Source of the DNA: UCB3 sp964415605
Lineage (GTDB): Bacteria > Chloroflexota > Anaerolineae > Epilineales > Epilineaceae
Length of the DNA stretch: 6,025 bases
Assembly (NCBI GenBank): GCA_964415605.1
Contig: CAYQBA010000237.1
Location: 1 to 6,025, forward strand
Reading direction: 5' to 3'
Both the position numbers and the translations under genes were made by a program. The notes beneath the pieces are model-generated. The model had not been told where the DNA came from and did not search any database. It saw only the letters and a program-made list of their open reading frames with translations. Positions 4,597-6,025 of the stretch are shown here, in pieces. Numbering within the stretch: the first letter of the stretch is position 1; each line of letters begins with the position of its first letter.

Positions 4597-6025
4597 CTAG
4601 GGTTTCACCTCCACCGCCACCACGGCCCAGTCCACCGTGCCGGAGAACGAGCCGTTCACCGCCGTCGAGCCCGCCGTCGGCGCCGGCTTGTCGGCCGAGG
4701 CCGCGCTGGCGGCCGTGCCGCCGGTGCCCTGCATGCGTTCGATGCGCTCGGTGAAGCTCGCGCCCGGCGTGTGCAGCCGGTTGCGCATCGACGGCGCCAC
4801 GAAGACCAAGCTGTTGTTGGCGGTCGTCGTCAGGGTCGTGCTGTAGGCGTTGCTGTCCGCGCCGCCGCTGCACGCGCCGCTGACGCCGAGCGGGTTCGCC
4901 GAAACCACGACCCCGAGTCCGCTGGCGCCCGAGTAGCGCGATACCTCGATCACCGTGTTGCTCGGCGCGCTGGCCATGGTCGCGGTCACCGAACCGGCGG
5001 TGCCGGCGCCTTGGGCCACCCAGACCTCGACGCGGGTCTGCGCCCGAGCCGCGCACTGCGCGCGGACGAGCGACCACGTCAGCCCCAGGCCCGTCACCGA
5101 CGTCACGGCGATGTTGGGCTTGGGAGCGACGACCGCCAGGTAGAGGTCGCCGGTCGAACCGGCCGACAGGCTCGCGGACGTCACGGTGTTCGACGACGAC
5201 GAGCCGCCCGACACCGACTGCTGGTGCACCGGCGACGACCCGCTCGACGTCGGCGTCGCGCTCGGCACCAGCGTGTTGGTCGGCGTCGCCGTCGCGGGCG
5301 GCGTGCTGGTGGCCGTCGCCGCCCCGCCGGTGGCCGTCGCCGCCGGCGTGCTCGTCGCCGGCGGCGTGGCGCTCGGCGGCAGGGTCGGCGTGGACGACGG
5401 CGTCAGCGTCGGGACGGGCGTCTGGCTTGGGGTCGACGTCGGGCCCGGCGTCAGGGTTGGGCCGGATGTCGGCGGCGGCGTCGCCGTGGCGCCGCCGCCC
5501 GCCGCCTTCACCTCGACCGCCACCATGGCCCAATCGACCGTGCCCGAGAACGAGCCGTCGACCGTGACGCTGCCGGCGGTGGCGAACGCCTGGTCGGCCG
5601 CCGCGGCGCTGGCGGCGGTGCCGCCCGTGCCCTGCATCCGCTCGATCCGCTCGCTGTAGCCGGACCCCGGCGTGTGCAGGCGGTTGCGCATGACAGGTGC
5701 GACGTACACGACGCTGTTGTTTGCGCTGGTGGTCAGGCTGGCGCTGTAGGCGCTGTTGTCGGTGCCACCGGAGCATGCGCCATTGATGCCGAGGCTGTTC
5801 GCCGACGTCACGTTGCCGAGCCCCCCCACGCCCGAATAGCGCGTCACGAGGATCACGGTGTTCGACGGCGCGCTGGCCAGTGAGGCCGTCACGGTGCCTT
5901 CGCTGCCTGCGCCCGACGCGACCCAGACTTCGACCCTGGTCTGGTTACGGGCCGCGCATTGGACGCGCACCTGAGACCACGTCAGGCCGAGTCCCGTGAC
6001 CGACGACACCGCGATGTTCGGCTTG
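4597..6025 (-). CDS. Probable secreted repeat-domain protein with Thr/Pro linker, N-terminus cut by window edge
   Basis: The frame is open through the right edge; 476 complete codons before the TAG at 4597-4599 are visible, so the start and any signal peptide lie outside. Two copies of a 173-residue domain segment (5506-6024 and 4603-5121) are separated by a ~91-residue linker rich in Thr, Pro, Ser and Ala (PTLTPGPTSTPSQTP and similar), then about 35 residues (HQQSVSGGSSSS..., ...GDLYLAVVAP) that are probably the first strands of the second domain. The domain is rich in Val/Thr/Ser/Gly in alternating patterns, suggesting a beta-sandwich. Motifs are SVTGLGLTW, RVEVWVA, SAPSNTVI, RYSG, MRNRLHTPG, ERIERMQGTGGTAASA and a closing FSGTVDWA-x-VAVEVK. 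Each copy has two cysteines (QCAAR, GACSGG) that could form a disulfide outside the cell. The protein ends one residue after the second domain, with no sorting signal or membrane anchor. I do not recognise the family; a surface, adhesive or matrix role is inference. Confidence 0.85.
   Translation of the reverse strand, partial: KPNIAVSSVTGLGLTWSQVRVQCAARNQTRVEVWVASGAGSEGTVTASLASAPSNTVILVTRYSGVGGLGNVTSANSLGINGACSGGTDNSAYSASLTTSANNSVVYVAPVMRNRLHTPGSGYSERIERMQGTGGTAASAAAADQAFATAGSVTVDGSFSGTVDWAMVAVEVKAAGGGATATPPPTSGPTLTPGPTSTPSQTPVPTLTPSSTPTLPPSATPPATSTPAATATGGAATATSTPPATATPTNTLVPSATPTSSGSSPVHQQSVSGGSSSSNTVTSASLSAGSTGDLYLAVVAPKPNIAVTSVTGLGLTWSLVRAQCAARAQTRVEVWVAQGAGTAGSVTATMASAPSNTVIEVSRYSGASGLGVVVSANPLGVSGACSGGADSNAYSTTLTTTANNSLVFVAPSMRNRLHTPGASFTERIERMQGTGGTAASAASADKPAPTAGSTAVNGSFSGTVDWAVVAVEVKP
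4603..5121 (-). repeat. Domain copy B (C-terminal) of the duplicated 173-residue segment
   Basis: Runs from KPNIAVTSVTG to VVAVEVK. Aligned by hand without gaps to copy A (5506-6024), 132 of 173 residues are identical (about 76%). Repeat period at DNA level is 903 bases. Both cysteines, the MRNRLHTPG motif and the ERIERMQGTGGTAASA motif are unchanged between copies. Confidence 0.9.
5233..5505 (-). repeat. Low-complexity Thr/Pro/Ser/Ala linker between the two domains
   Basis: About 91 residues from AAGGGATATPPP to SATPTSSGSS made almost only of T, P, S, A and G in TP-type steps. This is a flexible extracellular spacer, possibly O-glycosylated. At DNA level it holds degenerate GGCGTCGGCGTC-like steps and a 16-base direct repeat (5308-5323 and 5329-5344), but no regular array. 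Such linkers are common in secreted Chloroflexota proteins. Confidence 0.8.
5506..6024 (-). repeat. Domain copy A (N-terminal) of the duplicated 173-residue segment
   Basis: Runs from KPNIAVSSVTG to MVAVEVK and is the gap-free partner of copy B (4603-5121). The first strands of this domain, equivalent to the ~35 residues before KPNIA in copy B, lie beyond the right edge, so further copies upstream are possible. Confidence 0.9.

Noticed and set aside
4594..4603. Perfect 10-base palindrome ACCCTAGGGT at the end of the repeat-domain gene
   Set aside because: It consists of the last codons and the stop; too short to claim a function, though CTAG is often rare in bacteria.
1956..4754. Very long plus-strand frame (932 codons)
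   Set aside because: It is antisense to the methyltransferase and then out of frame with the flippase; its translation is Arg/Ala/Gly/Pro-rich with no domains. Long shadow frames are expected in GC-rich DNA.
5308..5344. 16-base direct repeat within the Thr/Pro linker
   Set aside because: Explained by repeated codons of a low-complexity linker; not a repeat array or CRISPR.

Overview
This is a GC-rich bacterial window with five protein-coding genes and no RNA genes, mobile elements or CRISPR. The high G+C, the absence of visible Shine-Dalgarno sequences, promoter-like boxes placed directly before start codons, and a secreted protein with a Thr/Pro 'PTxTPxxT' linker together suggest an environmental bacterium. 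Chloroflexota would fit best, but other high-GC lineages (for example Binatota-like) use similar linkers, so this assignment is tentative.

Layout. (1) 1-1725, minus strand: a two-gene unit. A class I methyltransferase (871-1725) is followed after 10 bases by a GT-A-like glycosyltransferase (1-860) that runs off the left edge. (2) 1857-2717, minus strand: a second class I methyltransferase of a different subtype. (3) 2718-2808: a 91-base divergent promoter region. (4) 2809-4464, plus strand: a 14-helix MurJ/MviN-type (MOP superfamily) flippase. (5) 4465-4596: a convergent gap with hairpins. (6) 4597-6025, minus strand: the C-terminal part of a probably secreted protein, made of two near-identical 173-residue domains joined by a Thr/Pro linker. 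Its N-terminus lies beyond the right edge.

How it may fit together. A glycosyltransferase, two methyltransferases and a lipid-linked-glycan flippase side by side look like part of a cell-surface polysaccharide or glycolipid locus: sugars are transferred and methylated in the cytoplasm and the lipid-linked product is flipped across the membrane. This is inference from family membership and proximity. The flippase is divergent: by hand alignment to remembered E. coli MurJ it lacks three of the four cavity arginines considered essential for lipid II flipping, so it may carry another substrate. The repeat-domain protein is convergent with the flippase and need not belong to the same pathway.

The most notable non-coding pattern is that three gene starts have a TANNNT box 7-10 bases before the ATG, with a -35-like box 17-18 bases further up. 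This suggests leaderless transcripts.
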